DNA of 64,000 nucleotides from Aeromicrobium sp. Sec7.5 (GTDB lineage: Bacteria; Actinomycetota; Actinomycetes; Propionibacteriales; Nocardioidaceae), in assembly GCF_036867135.1 (NCBI RefSeq), contig NZ_JBAJIJ010000001.1:744001-808000 (forward strand). Reading direction: 5' to 3'. Both the position numbers and the translations under genes were made by a program. This document shows, piece by piece, positions 9,544 through 18,138 of the stretch. The notes beneath the pieces are model-generated. The model saw only the letters and a list, made by a program, of their open reading frames with translations, did no database searches and was not told where the DNA came from. Numbering within the stretch: position 1 is the first letter of the stretch; each line of letters starts with the position of its first letter.

Positions 9544-12500
9544 GCGACGAGCGGCGCGCCGTGCGCGATGTCGACCACCTGTGCCAGGTGCTCGACATCC
9601 CCTTCAGCCCCGAGCAGCGCGCCGCCATCACGGCCCCGCGCGAGGGCACCTACTCGATCATCGCCGGGGCCGGGTCGGGCAAGACCGCCGTCATGGCCGC
9701 GCGGGTCGTGTGGCAGGTCGGTCACGTGGGCGTGGACCCGGAGCGGGTCCTGGGCCTCACCTTCACGGCCAAGGCGGCGGGCGAGCTGGCCGGCCGCGTG
9801 CGGGCGTCGTTGAACGCCGCGATGGTCCTCGCCGACACCGGCGAGCCCACGATCTCCACGTACCACGCGTTCGCCGGCCGCCTCATCGCCGAGCACGGCC
9901 TACGGCTCGGCCTGGAGCCCGACCTCACGGTGCTCACTGACGCGCGTCGCCACCAGCTGGTCGTCCGGGTGCTGCGGTCGGTCGACGAGCCGCTTCACCA
10001 CGTCTCCACCAGTCTGCCCAACCTGGTCCGCGACGTCCTCGCGCTCGACGGCCAGCTCTCGGAGCACCTGGTGGAGCCGGACGACCTGCGCACGTTCGAC
10101 CGTGACGTCGTCCTCGAGATGCAGAGCCAGCCCAAGCAGCTCAAGCTGCACGACGAGATCGCCACGGCGGCCCTGCGCCGCACGGAGCTGAGCCGGCTCG
10201 TCGAGCGGTACCGGGCCGCCAAGTCCGAGGCCGGGGTCATGGACTTCTCCGACCAGATGGCCTGGGGCACGCGGCTGGCGCAGCTGCCCGAGGTCGCGGC
10301 CGAGATCGGCGACCGCTTCGACCTCGTGCTCCTCGACGAGTACCAGGACACCTCGGTGGCCCAGCGCGACCTGCTCGCCTCGCTCTTCCAGGGGCGTGTC
10401 ACGGCCGTCGGCGATCCCGCCCAGGGCATCTACGGCTGGCGCGGCGCCGCCACAGGCAACCTCGAAGGCTTCATCGAGCAGTTCACACCGCCGGGGGCCG
10501 ACCCCAGCACGCCCTTCAGCCTCGCGGTCAGCCGACGCTGCGGGCATCGCATCATCGACCTCGCGGGCCACGTCGCGCGCGAGTTCTACGCCGAGTCCGA
10601 CGTCGTGCGACCGCTCGAGGCGGCCCCCAGCAACCCCGAGGGCGAGGTCACGGTCGCGCTGCACCGCACGGTGGCCGATGAGGTCGAGGCCGTGGCCGAC
10701 GCCGTCGTGGTCGCCGGGCTGCGCCACGACCCGCCGGTGTGGAACGAGATCGGGGTGCTGGTGCGCACCAAGAACGAGAACGCCGAGATCGTCCAGGCCC
10801 TGCGCGCCCGTGACGTCCCGGTCGAGATCGTGGGCCTGACGGGCCTCCTGGCGCAGCCCGAGGTGCTCGACGTCCTGTCGGTGCTCGAGGTGCTCGACGA
10901 CATGACGGCCAATCCCTCCATGCTGCGCCTGCTCGCCGGACCGCGCTGGCGCCTCGGCGACCGCGACCTCGCGCTGCTGGGCCGTCGCGCTCGCCGGCTG
11001 AGCGAGTCGTACCGGTCGGGGGACGACCCCGACGCCGGCGACCTCGAGGCCACGCTCGCGGCCGAGCTGGACCGTGCCACCGCCGGGGTCGACCCCACGG
11101 AGGTCGTGTCGTTGGCGGAGGCCGTCGCGGACCCCGGGCCCGCGGGCTACTCGCCCGAGGCGCTCCGCCGGTTCGGGGAGATCGCCACACTGCTGGCGCG
11201 TCTGCGCCGATCGGCGCACGAGCCCCTGACCGACCTCGTCCACCGGGTCGTCCGTGAGCTGCAGCTCGACGTCGAGCTCGACGTCGCCGGCCTCGGTACC
11301 GACAACCTCGCGCTGCTGCACGAGGCCGTGGCCGGGTACGCGTCCGCCGATCCGCACGCCTCGCTGGGCGGTCTGATGGCCTACCTCTCGGCCGAGCGCG
11401 ACCATGCCGACGGACTCGACGTCAGTGCGCCGTCGGAGGCCAACTCGGTCAAGGTGCTCACGGTGCACAAGGCCAAGGGCCTGGAGTACGACGAGGTGTT
11501 CGTGCCGTTCCTGGCCGACGGCGTGTTTCCCTCCCGCAAGGCCCGGAGCCGGTGGACCACGACCGCCTCGGCCCTGCCCACCGCGCTGCGGGGCGATGGC
11601 GACACCCTGTCCGACCTCGAGGACTTCACCACCGCCGGCGTGGCGGAGTACAAGAAGGCCACGGCGCGCGAGACGTACCTCGAGGAGGTCCGCCTCGCCT
11701 ACGTCGCACTGACCCGGGCCAAGTCGCGCCTGCACCTCAGCGGTCACCGCTGGGGCCGCACGCAGAAGCAGCCGCGCCTCGTCTCCCCGTTCCTGGCCGA
11801 CGCGGCGCTGTGGCTGGAGGGGCACGGCGGCGTGCCGGTCGTCTGGGCCCCGGAGGTCGCGACCGACGAGAGCAACCCGCTGGTCGACGACGTGGCGTAC
11901 GCATGGCCCCACCCGGTCGTCGGCATGGAGTCCCGCCGGGCGTTCGCCGAGGAGGTCCGTGCCGCCCTGGACGCCGAGGCGCCGGCACCGGTCCACGCCT
12001 CGCACACCGAGCTCACCGAGGAGCTCGAGCTCGTGCTGGCCCAGGCCGAGCGGGCCGAGAGCTCGCTGGTCGAGGTCACGCTGCCCTCGACCTTGTCGGC
12101 CACGCAGACGATGGCGCTGGTGTCCGACGAGGAGGGATTCGTGCGCGACCTCGCCCGCCCGATGCCCCGTCGGCCCTCGAGCGCCGCGCGGTTCGGCACG
12201 GCCTTCCACGCCTGGGTGGAGTCGCACTACGAGGAGCAGCGGCAGGAGGCCTTCTTCGACCCCGACGACCTGCCGGGTCGCGCCGACGTCGACATCGACG
12301 ACGACACCGAGCTCGCCGATCTGCGTGAGGCCTTCGCGTCCGGTGACTTCGCCCGCCGCGTGCCGTTCTCGATCGAGGAGGGGTTCTCGGTCCAGCTGGG
12401 CGCGCAGCGCCTGATCGGGCGCATCGACGCCGTCTTCCCGGTCACGCTGCCGGGTGGCACCGAGGGCTTCGAGATCGTCGACTGGAAGACCAACCGGCGG

Positions 12501-12677
12501 GCGAGTGCCGACCCGCTCCAGCTCGCGGTCTACCGGCTCGCCTGGGCCGAGCAGCACGGCGTCGATCCCGCTCGGGTGCTCGGCTCGTTCCATTACGTCC
12601 GGCTCGGTCAGACCGTCACCTACGACGACCTGCCCGGACGTGACGACCTCGAGCGCCTCCTCGCCGGCGGCGCCTGA
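9540..12677 (+). CDS. adnB: AdnB-like helicase-nuclease subunit
   Basis: 1,045 residues. Motor motifs are IAGAGSGKTAV (about residue 42), LTFTAKAAGEL, LLDEYQDTSVAQ (about 265), TVHKAKGLEYDEV and YVALTRAKSRL. The nuclease end has GTAFHAWVESH (about 885), GRIDAVF (about 960), IVDWKTN (about 980) and QLAVYRLAW. It lacks the Fe-S cysteines of its partner. AdnB pairs with AdnA; both subunits bear a motor and a nuclease in mycobacteria. Translational coupling through the 4-bp ATGA overlap fits a 1:1 complex. Confidence 0.9.
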   Translation: MSDERRAVRDVDHLCQVLDIPFSPEQRAAITAPREGTYSIIAGAGSGKTAVMAARVVWQVGHVGVDPERVLGLTFTAKAAGELAGRVRASLNAAMVLADTGEPTISTYHAFAGRLIAEHGLRLGLEPDLTVLTDARRHQLVVRVLRSVDEPLHHVSTSLPNLVRDVLALDGQLSEHLVEPDDLRTFDRDVVLEMQSQPKQLKLHDEIATAALRRTELSRLVERYRAAKSEAGVMDFSDQMAWGTRLAQLPEVAAEIGDRFDLVLLDEYQDTSVAQRDLLASLFQGRVTAVGDPAQGIYGWRGAATGNLEGFIEQFTPPGADPSTPFSLAVSRRCGHRIIDLAGHVAREFYAESDVVRPLEAAPSNPEGEVTVALHRTVADEVEAVADAVVVAGLRHDPPVWNEIGVLVRTKNENAEIVQALRARDVPVEIVGLTGLLAQPEVLDVLSVLEVLDDMTANPSMLRLLAGPRWRLGDRDLALLGRRARRLSESYRSGDDPDAGDLEATLAAELDRATAGVDPTEVVSLAEAVADPGPAGYSPEALRRFGEIATLLARLRRSAHEPLTDLVHRVVRELQLDVELDVAGLGTDNLALLHEAVAGYASADPHASLGGLMAYLSAERDHADGLDVSAPSEANSVKVLTVHKAKGLEYDEVFVPFLADGVFPSRKARSRWTTTASALPTALRGDGDTLSDLEDFTTAGVAEYKKATARETYLEEVRLAYVALTRAKSRLHLSGHRWGRTQKQPRLVSPFLADAALWLEGHGGVPVVWAPEVATDESNPLVDDVAYAWPHPVVGMESRRAFAEEVRAALDAEAPAPVHASHTELTEELELVLAQAERAESSLVEVTLPSTLSATQTMALVSDEEGFVRDLARPMPRRPSSAARFGTAFHAWVESHYEEQRQEAFFDPDDLPGRADVDIDDDTELADLREAFASGDFARRVPFSIEEGFSVQLGAQRLIGRIDAVFPVTLPGGTEGFEIVDWKTNRRASADPLQLAVYRLAWAEQHGVDPARVLGSFHYVRLGQTVTYDDLPGRDDLERLLAGGA

Positions 12678-12701
12678 TGGCTGCGGGGCTAGCCTGACGG
12701 C

Positions 12702-13565
12702 GTGAGCAGATTCGCCTTCGACGGTGCCCGTCATGACCGCGCCGCGCTTCACCGGGCTGCCAGCCGCGATCTCGACGACGTCCGGGTCATGGTGCTCGGC
12801 GGCGAGCACGTGGCCACGGTCGACGGACCCGCGCTGGCCTGGATGCCTGCCGGCGAGGCGCCCGAGGGGGAGTGGATCTGGCTCGGGGAGCAGGGCGGAC
12901 GACGCCATGCGGCGGTCGTCGTCGATGGCCGCGTGCCCGCCGAGCTGAACCCGACGAGCATCCGCGTCCTCGCACCGCAGCTGGACCCCGACGAGCTCTC
13001 CCTCGCGGTCCACGCCGTGGCGATCGCGCGCTGGCTCGCCTCGACGCCGTTCTGCCCGCGCTGCGGGTCGCGCACCGAGGTGCAGCAGGCGGGGCACCTG
13101 CGCACGTGCCCCGAGTGCGGAGCGAGCCACTTCCCCCGCACCGACCCGGCCGCCATCATGCTCATCACCGACGACCAGGACCGTGCCCTCCTGGCCCGGA
13201 ACCCCGCCTGGCCCGAGGGCCGCTTCTCGACGCTCGCCGGGTTCGTCGAGCCGGGGGAGTCGCTCGAGGACGCCGTGCGGCGCGAGGTCTTCGAGGAGGT
13301 CGGCGTCACCGTCGGCGAGGTCACATACGGCGCCAGCCAGCCGTGGCCGTTCCCGGCCAGCCTCATGCTCGGCTTCTTCGGCACCGCCACCTCCACCGAC
13401 ATCACGGTCGACGCGAACGAGATCGCCGAGGCGGCCTGGATCACGCGCGACGAGCTCGTCGCCTACGGCGAGGCCGGCACGCTCCTGCTCCCGCCCAGCG
13501 GGATCTCGATCTCGAGCTGGCTCATCGAGACCTGGCTCGGCAAGGACCTCACAGCTGCCTGGTGA
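12702..13565 (+). CDS. nudC: NAD(+) diphosphatase / deNADing Nudix hydrolase NudC
   Basis: 287 residues. A zinc ribbon FCPRCG...CPECG (from about residue 117) precedes the Nudix box GFVEPGESLEDAVRREVFEE (about 180-199), and SQPWPFPASLM is the NudC-specific motif after it. NudC cleaves NAD(H) and removes NAD caps from RNA. Leaderless start: TAGCCT at 12690-12695 lies 6 bp before GTG 12702, so it can be transcribed apart from adnAB although only 24 bp separate them. Its place after adnB matches Rv3199c. Confidence 0.93.
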   Translation: MSRFAFDGARHDRAALHRAASRDLDDVRVMVLGGEHVATVDGPALAWMPAGEAPEGEWIWLGEQGGRRHAAVVVDGRVPAELNPTSIRVLAPQLDPDELSLAVHAVAIARWLASTPFCPRCGSRTEVQQAGHLRTCPECGASHFPRTDPAAIMLITDDQDRALLARNPAWPEGRFSTLAGFVEPGESLEDAVRREVFEEVGVTVGEVTYGASQPWPFPASLMLGFFGTATSTDITVDANEIAEAAWITRDELVAYGEAGTLLLPPSGISISSWLIETWLGKDLTAAW

Positions 13566-13645
13566 GGCGCGCGACTCGTACCTCGTCGCTTCACCGGTTC
13601 GTTCCTCACCGGTGCCGGGCTTCGCCCGGGCGCCTGCCTCGCTTC

Positions 13646-13727
13646 GCTCGGCCCGTGGTCACCACCGGGCCTCTCTCCGCTCGGCCCGTGGTCACCACCG
13701 GTGCTCGCGTCGCTCGGCCCGGGTTGG
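13646..13727. repeat. 33-bp tandem repeat, about 2.5 units
   Basis: The motif GCTCGGCCCGTGGTCACCAC recurs at 13646 and 13679, and GCTCGGCCCG a third time at 13712, an exact 33-bp period. GTGGT-C-ACCAC within it is an odd-centred palindrome. It fills the gap between the converging nudC and DUF4235 genes, where it may act as a terminator; no coding potential is seen. Confidence 0.7.
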
Positions 13728-13736
13728 CGTCGTCGG

Positions 13737-14042
13737 TCAGCTGCCGGGCCACTCGCCGGTCCACCGCTCGAACAGGCGAGCACCGCCACGATCGATCAGT
13801 GCCTTGACGACCGAGTAGATCGCACCCTGGGCGAGGGCCGCGAGCACGATCTTGGGCAGGCGATACTCCGACTGCAGGGCCGTGGGTGGGTCGTCCGTGG
13901 CCTGCGGGTCGACCCGCTTCCAGATCTGGTGGAACACCTTGCTCGCGACGAGACCACCCAGGATGCTCGCCACGAGACCCCAGGGCCGGTACAGGATCTT
14001 GGCCGTCTTGCTCGGCGTCTTGGTCTCCCGCGGTGTGCTCAT
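13737..14042 (-). CDS. DUF4235 small membrane protein
   Basis: 101 residues. A hydrophobic segment WGLVASILGGLVASKVFHQIW lies near the N-terminus and a second amphipathic stretch (IVLAALAQGAIYSVVKALID) near the C-terminus, the pattern of DUF4235 proteins, whose role is unknown. Its ATG overlaps the stop of the YihY gene by ATGA, so the two are translationally coupled; DUF4235 genes are often found beside YihY or phage-shock-like envelope genes. Confidence 0.75.
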   Translation of the reverse strand: MSTPRETKTPSKTAKILYRPWGLVASILGGLVASKVFHQIWKRVDPQATDDPPTALQSEYRLPKIVLAALAQGAIYSVVKALIDRGGARLFERWTGEWPGS

Positions 14043-15232
14043 GAGCTGCCTTCCTCGTGGTCGTGGTCGACCGGGTCGGTGGTGCGGCCTGCCGTGAGTC
14101 GCAGGCGGCGGCCCCGGTCGATGTCATCCTGCTGCTTCTCGGCGGCCTTCGCGATCTGACGGGTGTCGCGCAGCGGCAGCTGGATCGCGACTTCCGCGAC
14201 CATCCCGGCCTGCAGCTGCCGACCGCGCACCAGCTCGGAGTCGAGCTCGGCGCCGAACAGCAGGGCCAGGTTGGTGATCCACAGCCAGAGCAGGAACACG
14301 ATGACGCCGGCCAGTGAGCCGTAGGTGGCGTCGTAGCGGGAGAAGTTCGCGACGTAGAAGCCGAACACCGCCGACGCCGCCGCCCAGACGAGGATCGCGA
14401 GGATCGCCCCCGGGCTGATCCAGCGGAACTTCGGCTGCTGCACGTTGGGCGTGGCGTAGTACAGCAACGCCACGACGAGGGCGACGGCCACGAGCATGAA
14501 GGGCCACTTGGCGATGTTCCAGACCAGCACGGCCGTCGAGCCCAGTCCCACTGCCTCCCCGACCGCCCGTGCGGCGGGGCCGGTCAGCACCAACCCGATG
14601 GCCACGACCGCGGCGAGCACGACCGTCACGAGGGTGACGACGAGCATCGCGGGTCGACGCGTCCAGATGGGCCGCCCCTCCTCGATCTCATAGATGCGGT
14701 TCAGGCCGCGGCCGAAGGCTCCGACGTAGCCGGACGCCGTCCACATCGCGGTGAGCAGACCGAGCACGACACCCACGCCGAGACCGGGGGTCTGGCTCAT
14801 CTCGGCCAGGATCGGCTCGAGGGTGTCGGCCACCCCCGTCGCACCGAGGTCGCGCAGGATGTCCGTCACGGTCCGCACGGTCTCCTGCCCCTGCCCGACG
14901 ACGCCCACCAGCGACAGCAGCGCGATGGCGGCCGGGAACAGGGCCAGGACGGCGTAGTAGGTCAGGGCCGCGGCGACGTCGGTGCACTGGTCGCGGGTGA
15001 ACTCGCGTGCGGTCTTGCGCAGGACGAAGATCCAGGACGCGCGAGTCAGGTCGTCGGGCGAGTCCGGCTTCTCGGGCGCATCGGGGTCAGGGTCGCGACC
15101 ATCGGGATCCGCGGCAGCCGGCGCCGCCTCGTCGGGCCCGCCCAGGCCGGGCCCGCGCCGGCGCCGGGCCACTGCGGCCGCGACGACTCCCACGAGGGTC
15201 AACCCCCCGATCGTCTTGATCGTGCTGGTCAT
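14039..15232 (-). CDS. YihY/BrkB-family inner membrane protein
   Basis: 397 residues. A short N-terminal hydrophobic helix and a Pro/Asp-rich linker precede the YihY core, which has the family motif DVAALTYYAVLALFPAAIAL and five further hydrophobic segments, including a YGSLAGVIVFLLWLWITNLA helix. The C-terminus is charged and cytoplasmic. The transport or envelope role of the family is unsettled. ATG 15232 has GGAGGACGC just upstream. It is first of a two-gene unit with DUF4235. Confidence 0.88.
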   Translation of the reverse strand: MTSTIKTIGGLTLVGVVAAAVARRRRGPGLGGPDEAAPAAADPDGRDPDPDAPEKPDSPDDLTRASWIFVLRKTAREFTRDQCTDVAAALTYYAVLALFPAAIALLSLVGVVGQGQETVRTVTDILRDLGATGVADTLEPILAEMSQTPGLGVGVVLGLLTAMWTASGYVGAFGRGLNRIYEIEEGRPIWTRRPAMLVVTLVTVVLAAVVAIGLVLTGPAARAVGEAVGLGSTAVLVWNIAKWPFMLVAVALVVALLYYATPNVQQPKFRWISPGAILAILVWAAASAVFGFYVANFSRYDATYGSLAGVIVFLLWLWITNLALLFGAELDSELVRGRQLQAGMVAEVAIQLPLRDTRQIAKAAEKQQDDIDRGRRLRLTAGRTTDPVDHDHEEGSS

Positions 15233-15290
15233 GCGTCCTCCCGACGCGTTCGTTGTCCGTCAGGTACCCGCCGACGACCCCGAACATGCA

Positions 15291-15322
15291 GAACGGTCCT
15301 GGCGAACACGCCAGGACCGTTC
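15291..15322 (-). terminator. Terminator of tRNA-His
   Basis: A perfect 14-bp stem (15291-15304 with 15309-15322) with loop AACA begins 4 bp beyond the encoded CCA of tRNA-His in its direction of transcription. Confidence 0.8.
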
Positions 15323-15325
15323 ACA

Positions 15326-15401
15326 TGGGGTGGACGACGGGACTTGAACCCGCGACCACCGGCACCACAAGCCGGGGCTCTACCAACTGAGCTACGCCCA
15401 C
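15326..15401 (-). tRNA. tRNA-His (GTG anticodon)
   Basis: Acceptor strands GTGGGCG and CGTCCAC pair, the T-arm GGTTCAAGTCC is intact, the anticodon loop reads TTGTGGT with GTG, and CCA is encoded. Base 15402 on the reverse strand is the extra G(-1) opposite C73 that marks histidine tRNAs. Confidence 0.95.
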
Positions 15402-15451
15402 CACGCGCCCCGGGCTGGACCCGGAACGGCGAGGTAGAGCATAGCGCAGGC

Positions 15452-16063
15452 TCAGAGGGTGTCGGTCACCGAGCCGCCGACCTCGGCCGCGATGGCGCGA
15501 GCCGAGTCGGAGTCGATGCCGGGGTCGGGCGTGAAGACGGCACGACGGTAGTACCGCAGCTCCTCGATGCTCTCGGCGATGTCGGCGAGGGCGCGATGAT
15601 GGCCGGCCTTCGACGGGGCCGCGAAGTACGCCCGCGGGAACCAGCGCCGTGCGAGCTCCTTGATGCTGGAGACGTCGATGATGCGGTAGTGCAGGTGCTG
15701 CTCGAGCTCGACCATGTCGCGGGCGAGGAACGCGCGGTCGGTGCCGACCGAGTTGCCCGCGAGCGGTGCCTTGCGGGGCTCGGGCACGAAGCCGCGGACG
15801 TAGTCGAGCACCTGCGCGTGGGCGTCGGCCAGGGACAGCCCCGCGTCGAGCTCGGTGATCAGGCCCGACGAGGTGTGCATCGTGGTGACGACCTCGTTCA
15901 TCTGGTCGAGCGCCTCCTGGGGAGGCTTGATGACCAGGTCGATGCCCTCGCCCTTGACCTCGAGGTCGAAGTCGGTCACCAGGACCGCGACCTCGACCAG
16001 CGCGTCGTTCTCCAGCGACAGTCCGGTCATCTCGCAGTCGATCCACACCAAGGAGTCGTTCAC
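15452..16063 (-). CDS. orn: Oligoribonuclease Orn
   Basis: 203 residues. The DEDDh exonuclease starts with LVWIDCEMTGL (Asp9, Glu11), continues with FLARDMVELEQ, and ends with the catalytic His/Asp helix in HHRALADIAESIEELRYYR. Orn degrades 2-5-mer RNAs and pGpG to mononucleotides and is essential in many bacteria. GTG 16063 is preceded by TAGGGT (16072-16077) 8 bp upstream. It lies immediately upstream of tRNA-His on the same strand. Confidence 0.95.
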   Translation of the reverse strand: MNDSLVWIDCEMTGLSLENDALVEVAVLVTDFDLEVKGEGIDLVIKPPQEALDQMNEVVTTMHTSSGLITELDAGLSLADAHAQVLDYVRGFVPEPRKAPLAGNSVGTDRAFLARDMVELEQHLHYRIIDVSSIKELARRWFPRAYFAAPSKAGHHRALADIAESIEELRYYRRAVFTPDPGIDSDSARAIAAEVGGSVTDTL

Positions 16064-16251
16064 GGTCGATCACCCTACGCTCAACCCGCGATCCGTACCC
16101 GGCCGAACCCGTGTCATCGGGTCCTCGGGCCGTGGGGGAACTCGTGGTGGGTGCTCGGTCGTTACGATCGACGAGAGCTGCGGATTCTCCCGCCCCAAGA
16201 CTGAGCCCCAGAACTGATGCCGTGTGGCACGGAACCCGAAGAGGAAACCTC

Positions 16252-17079
16252 GTGAGCAAAGACCGCCAGGAGCGCGCCGCCCGCGCCGAGCAGATGCGCA
16301 AGGAGCGGGAGAAGGCCGCCAAGCGCCAGCGCAGCGTCATCACCGGTGCCATCGTCGCCGTCGTGATCGTGCTCGTCGCCGTCGCCGGCTACGGCATCAG
16401 CACGATCAACAGCGACAACGCTCCTGAGGCCTTCAGCATCGAGTACACCGCGGCGGACGCCGCCGGCAGCGACGCCGGTGCCGACACCCCGGCCGACTAC
16501 GAGCCCGTCGTCGTCGAGATCTACGAGGACTTCCAGTGCCCCGCGTGCCAGGCGCTCGAGCAGGTCTACGGCCAGCAGCTGGAGACGCTCGTCGCCTCGG
16601 GCGACATCACGATGGAGTACCACCCGTTCTCGTTCCTCGACGAGCGCGGCGGCAGCCCGAACGAGTACTCGAAGCGCGCGACCAACGCCGCCATCTGCGT
16701 GTTCGAGGAGTACGACGCGGCGGCGTACAAGACGTTCCACGACTACCTCTACGCGAACCAGCCCTCGGAGGGCTCGCCCGGTCCGGAGGACGAGGAGCTC
16801 GTCGCCGCGGCGGAGACGCTCGGGTTCACCGGTATCGAGTCGTGCGTCACCGACCACACGTACTTCGATCGCATCCAGAAGGCCAAGGAGGCCGGCGGTG
16901 AGCGCGGCGTCACCGGTACCCCGACCATCTACATCGGTGACGAGAAGGTCGAGGACAACGGCACGCTGATCGAGCAGATCAACGCCGCGGTCGCCGAGAA
17001 GAAGGGGCTCCCGGCCCCGACGGCCGACCCGTCGACGGATCCCACGTCGGCGCCGACCGCCACGACGCCCGCGGGCTGA
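16252..17079 (+). CDS. Membrane-anchored DsbA-like thioredoxin-fold protein
   Basis: 275 residues. A charged cytoplasmic N-terminus (about 27 residues) is followed by one membrane helix (SVITGAIVAVVIVLVAVAGY), then an extracytoplasmic thioredoxin-fold domain with FQCPACQALE as active site, a cis-proline GTPTIYI, and a Pro/Thr-rich tail. It is probably a thiol oxidoreductase acting on exported proteins. GTG 16252 is preceded by AGAGGAAACCTC; the frame upstream lacks such a site. The GAP-family gene follows in 26 bp. Confidence 0.88.
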   Translation: MSKDRQERAARAEQMRKEREKAAKRQRSVITGAIVAVVIVLVAVAGYGISTINSDNAPEAFSIEYTAADAAGSDAGADTPADYEPVVVEIYEDFQCPACQALEQVYGQQLETLVASGDITMEYHPFSFLDERGGSPNEYSKRATNAAICVFEEYDAAAYKTFHDYLYANQPSEGSPGPEDEELVAAAETLGFTGIESCVTDHTYFDRIQKAKEAGGERGVTGTPTIYIGDEKVEDNGTLIEQINAAVAEKKGLPAPTADPSTDPTSAPTATTPAG

Positions 17080-17105
17080 CCGTCTCGCGCTGAGACGCGG
17101 CCGCC

Positions 17106-17816
17106 GTGGAGCTGACGACGCTCGCGGTGCTGGTGGGGTTGGCCCTGGTCGACTCCACCAGCATCGGCACCCTCGTCATCCCGCTGGTCTGGCTGCTGCG
17201 GCCCGGGCCGGTCGCCTGGCGGCCCCTGCTGGTCTTCCTCGCGACCGTCGCGGCGATGTACGCGGCCATCGGCGCCGTGCTGCTCCTGGTCGGGCAGTCG
17301 GTCGCGCCGGTGCTCAACGGCCTGGGCGACGTCGATGCCGTGCGATGGGTCCAGCTCGTGCTCGGCGCGGGGCTGTTCGCCGTGGCGTTCAGCGACACCG
17401 TGATGGGCCGCCTCGCGGGCGGCGCGCTGCGCTGGCGTGACCGGCTCCGTGGCGACGACGGCAGTGACGAGACCGGTGTCGGACGCTCGGTGGTCGCCAC
17501 GGCCGCCGTGGCCGTTGCCGTCGAGGTGCCGACGATGCTGCCGTACCTCGCCGCGATCGGGATCCTCGCCGCCACCGACGTCGCCGTTGGCGTCCAGCTG
17601 GGCCTGCTCGGCGGCTACGCAGTCGTGATGGTCGGGCCCGCGCTGGCGCTCGCCGTCGTGCGTGGTGCGGCGGGCCGTCGGGTCGAGGCACCGCTGCGCC
17701 GTCTGGACGGCTGGCTGACCCGCCAGGCCGACGAGATGACCGGCTGGGTCTTCGGCATCGTCGGCTTCCTGCTGGCGGGCGACGCGGCGCAGGCGCTGGA
17801 GCTGTTCGCCACCTGA
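17106..17816 (+). CDS. GAP-family (Sap-like) integral membrane protein
   Basis: 236 residues with six hydrophobic segments. It opens with LVGLALVDSTSIGTLVIPLVW, the pattern of the GAP/Sap family (sulfolipid-1-addressing protein), which is structurally akin to LysE-type exporters. A cytoplasmic Arg/Asp-rich loop of about 25 residues divides two three-helix halves. Specific cargo cannot be told. It is probably co-transcribed with the DsbA-like gene. Confidence 0.72.
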   Translation: MELTTLAVLVGLALVDSTSIGTLVIPLVWLLRPGPVAWRPLLVFLATVAAMYAAIGAVLLLVGQSVAPVLNGLGDVDAVRWVQLVLGAGLFAVAFSDTVMGRLAGGALRWRDRLRGDDGSDETGVGRSVVATAAVAVAVEVPTMLPYLAAIGILAATDVAVGVQLGLLGGYAVVMVGPALALAVVRGAAGRRVEAPLRRLDGWLTRQADEMTGWVFGIVGFLLAGDAAQALELFAT

Positions 17817-17847
17817 GCGCGGAATACGGTCAGCGGTGTCGTCCACT

Positions 17848-18021
17848 TGGCGCGCCCGGCAGGGATCGAACCTGCGACCGGGGGATGAGAAGGTCTCGTG
17901 CGCTGTTCGGTGAGGTGGTGGCGGCGGTGGGGTCTGGCGCGCCCGGCAGGGATCGAACCTGCGACCGGGGGATGAGAAGGTCTCGTGCGCTGTTCGGTGA
18001 GGTGGTGGCGGCGGTGGGGTC
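17848..18021. repeat. Two perfect 87-bp tandem repeats carrying the 3' half of tRNA-Arg
   Basis: Units 17848-17934 and 17935-18021 are identical. Read on the tRNA strand, each ends in a copy of tRNA-Arg from the anticodon loop through CCA (about 46 nt with two changes), preceded by a 41-nt spacer unrelated to tRNA. The units lie directly 3' of the intact tRNA. They lack a 5' acceptor strand and D-arm, so they are not functional tRNAs. They resemble attachment sites for tRNA-targeting integrases. Confidence 0.85.
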
Positions 18022-18097
18022 TGGCGCGCCCGGCAGGGATCGAACCTGCGACCGGGAGATTAGAAGGCTCCTGCTCTGTCCTCTGAGCTACGGGCGC
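18022..18097 (-). tRNA. tRNA-Arg (TCT anticodon)
   Basis: Acceptor GCGCCCG pairs with CGGGCGC, the D-arm contains AGCTCAGAGGACAGAGC, the anticodon loop is CTTCTAA, the T-arm is GGTTCGATCCC, and CCA is encoded. It reads AGA/AGG, rare codons in this GC-rich genome. The two tandem repeats follow its 3' end. Confidence 0.94.
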
Positions 18098-18138
18098 TCC
18101 GGACCAGCGTAGTGGGAGCCTCGCCTACGATGCGTGAC

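Noticed and set aside
17848-18021. Two extra tRNA-Arg genes
   Set aside because: Only the 3' half is present; 5' acceptor strand and D-arm are missing, so they cannot fold as tRNAs.
17885-18112. Small protein with repeated GAPGRDRTCDR
   Set aside because: This is the well-known false translation of tRNA sequence; it lies over tRNA-Arg and its partial copies.
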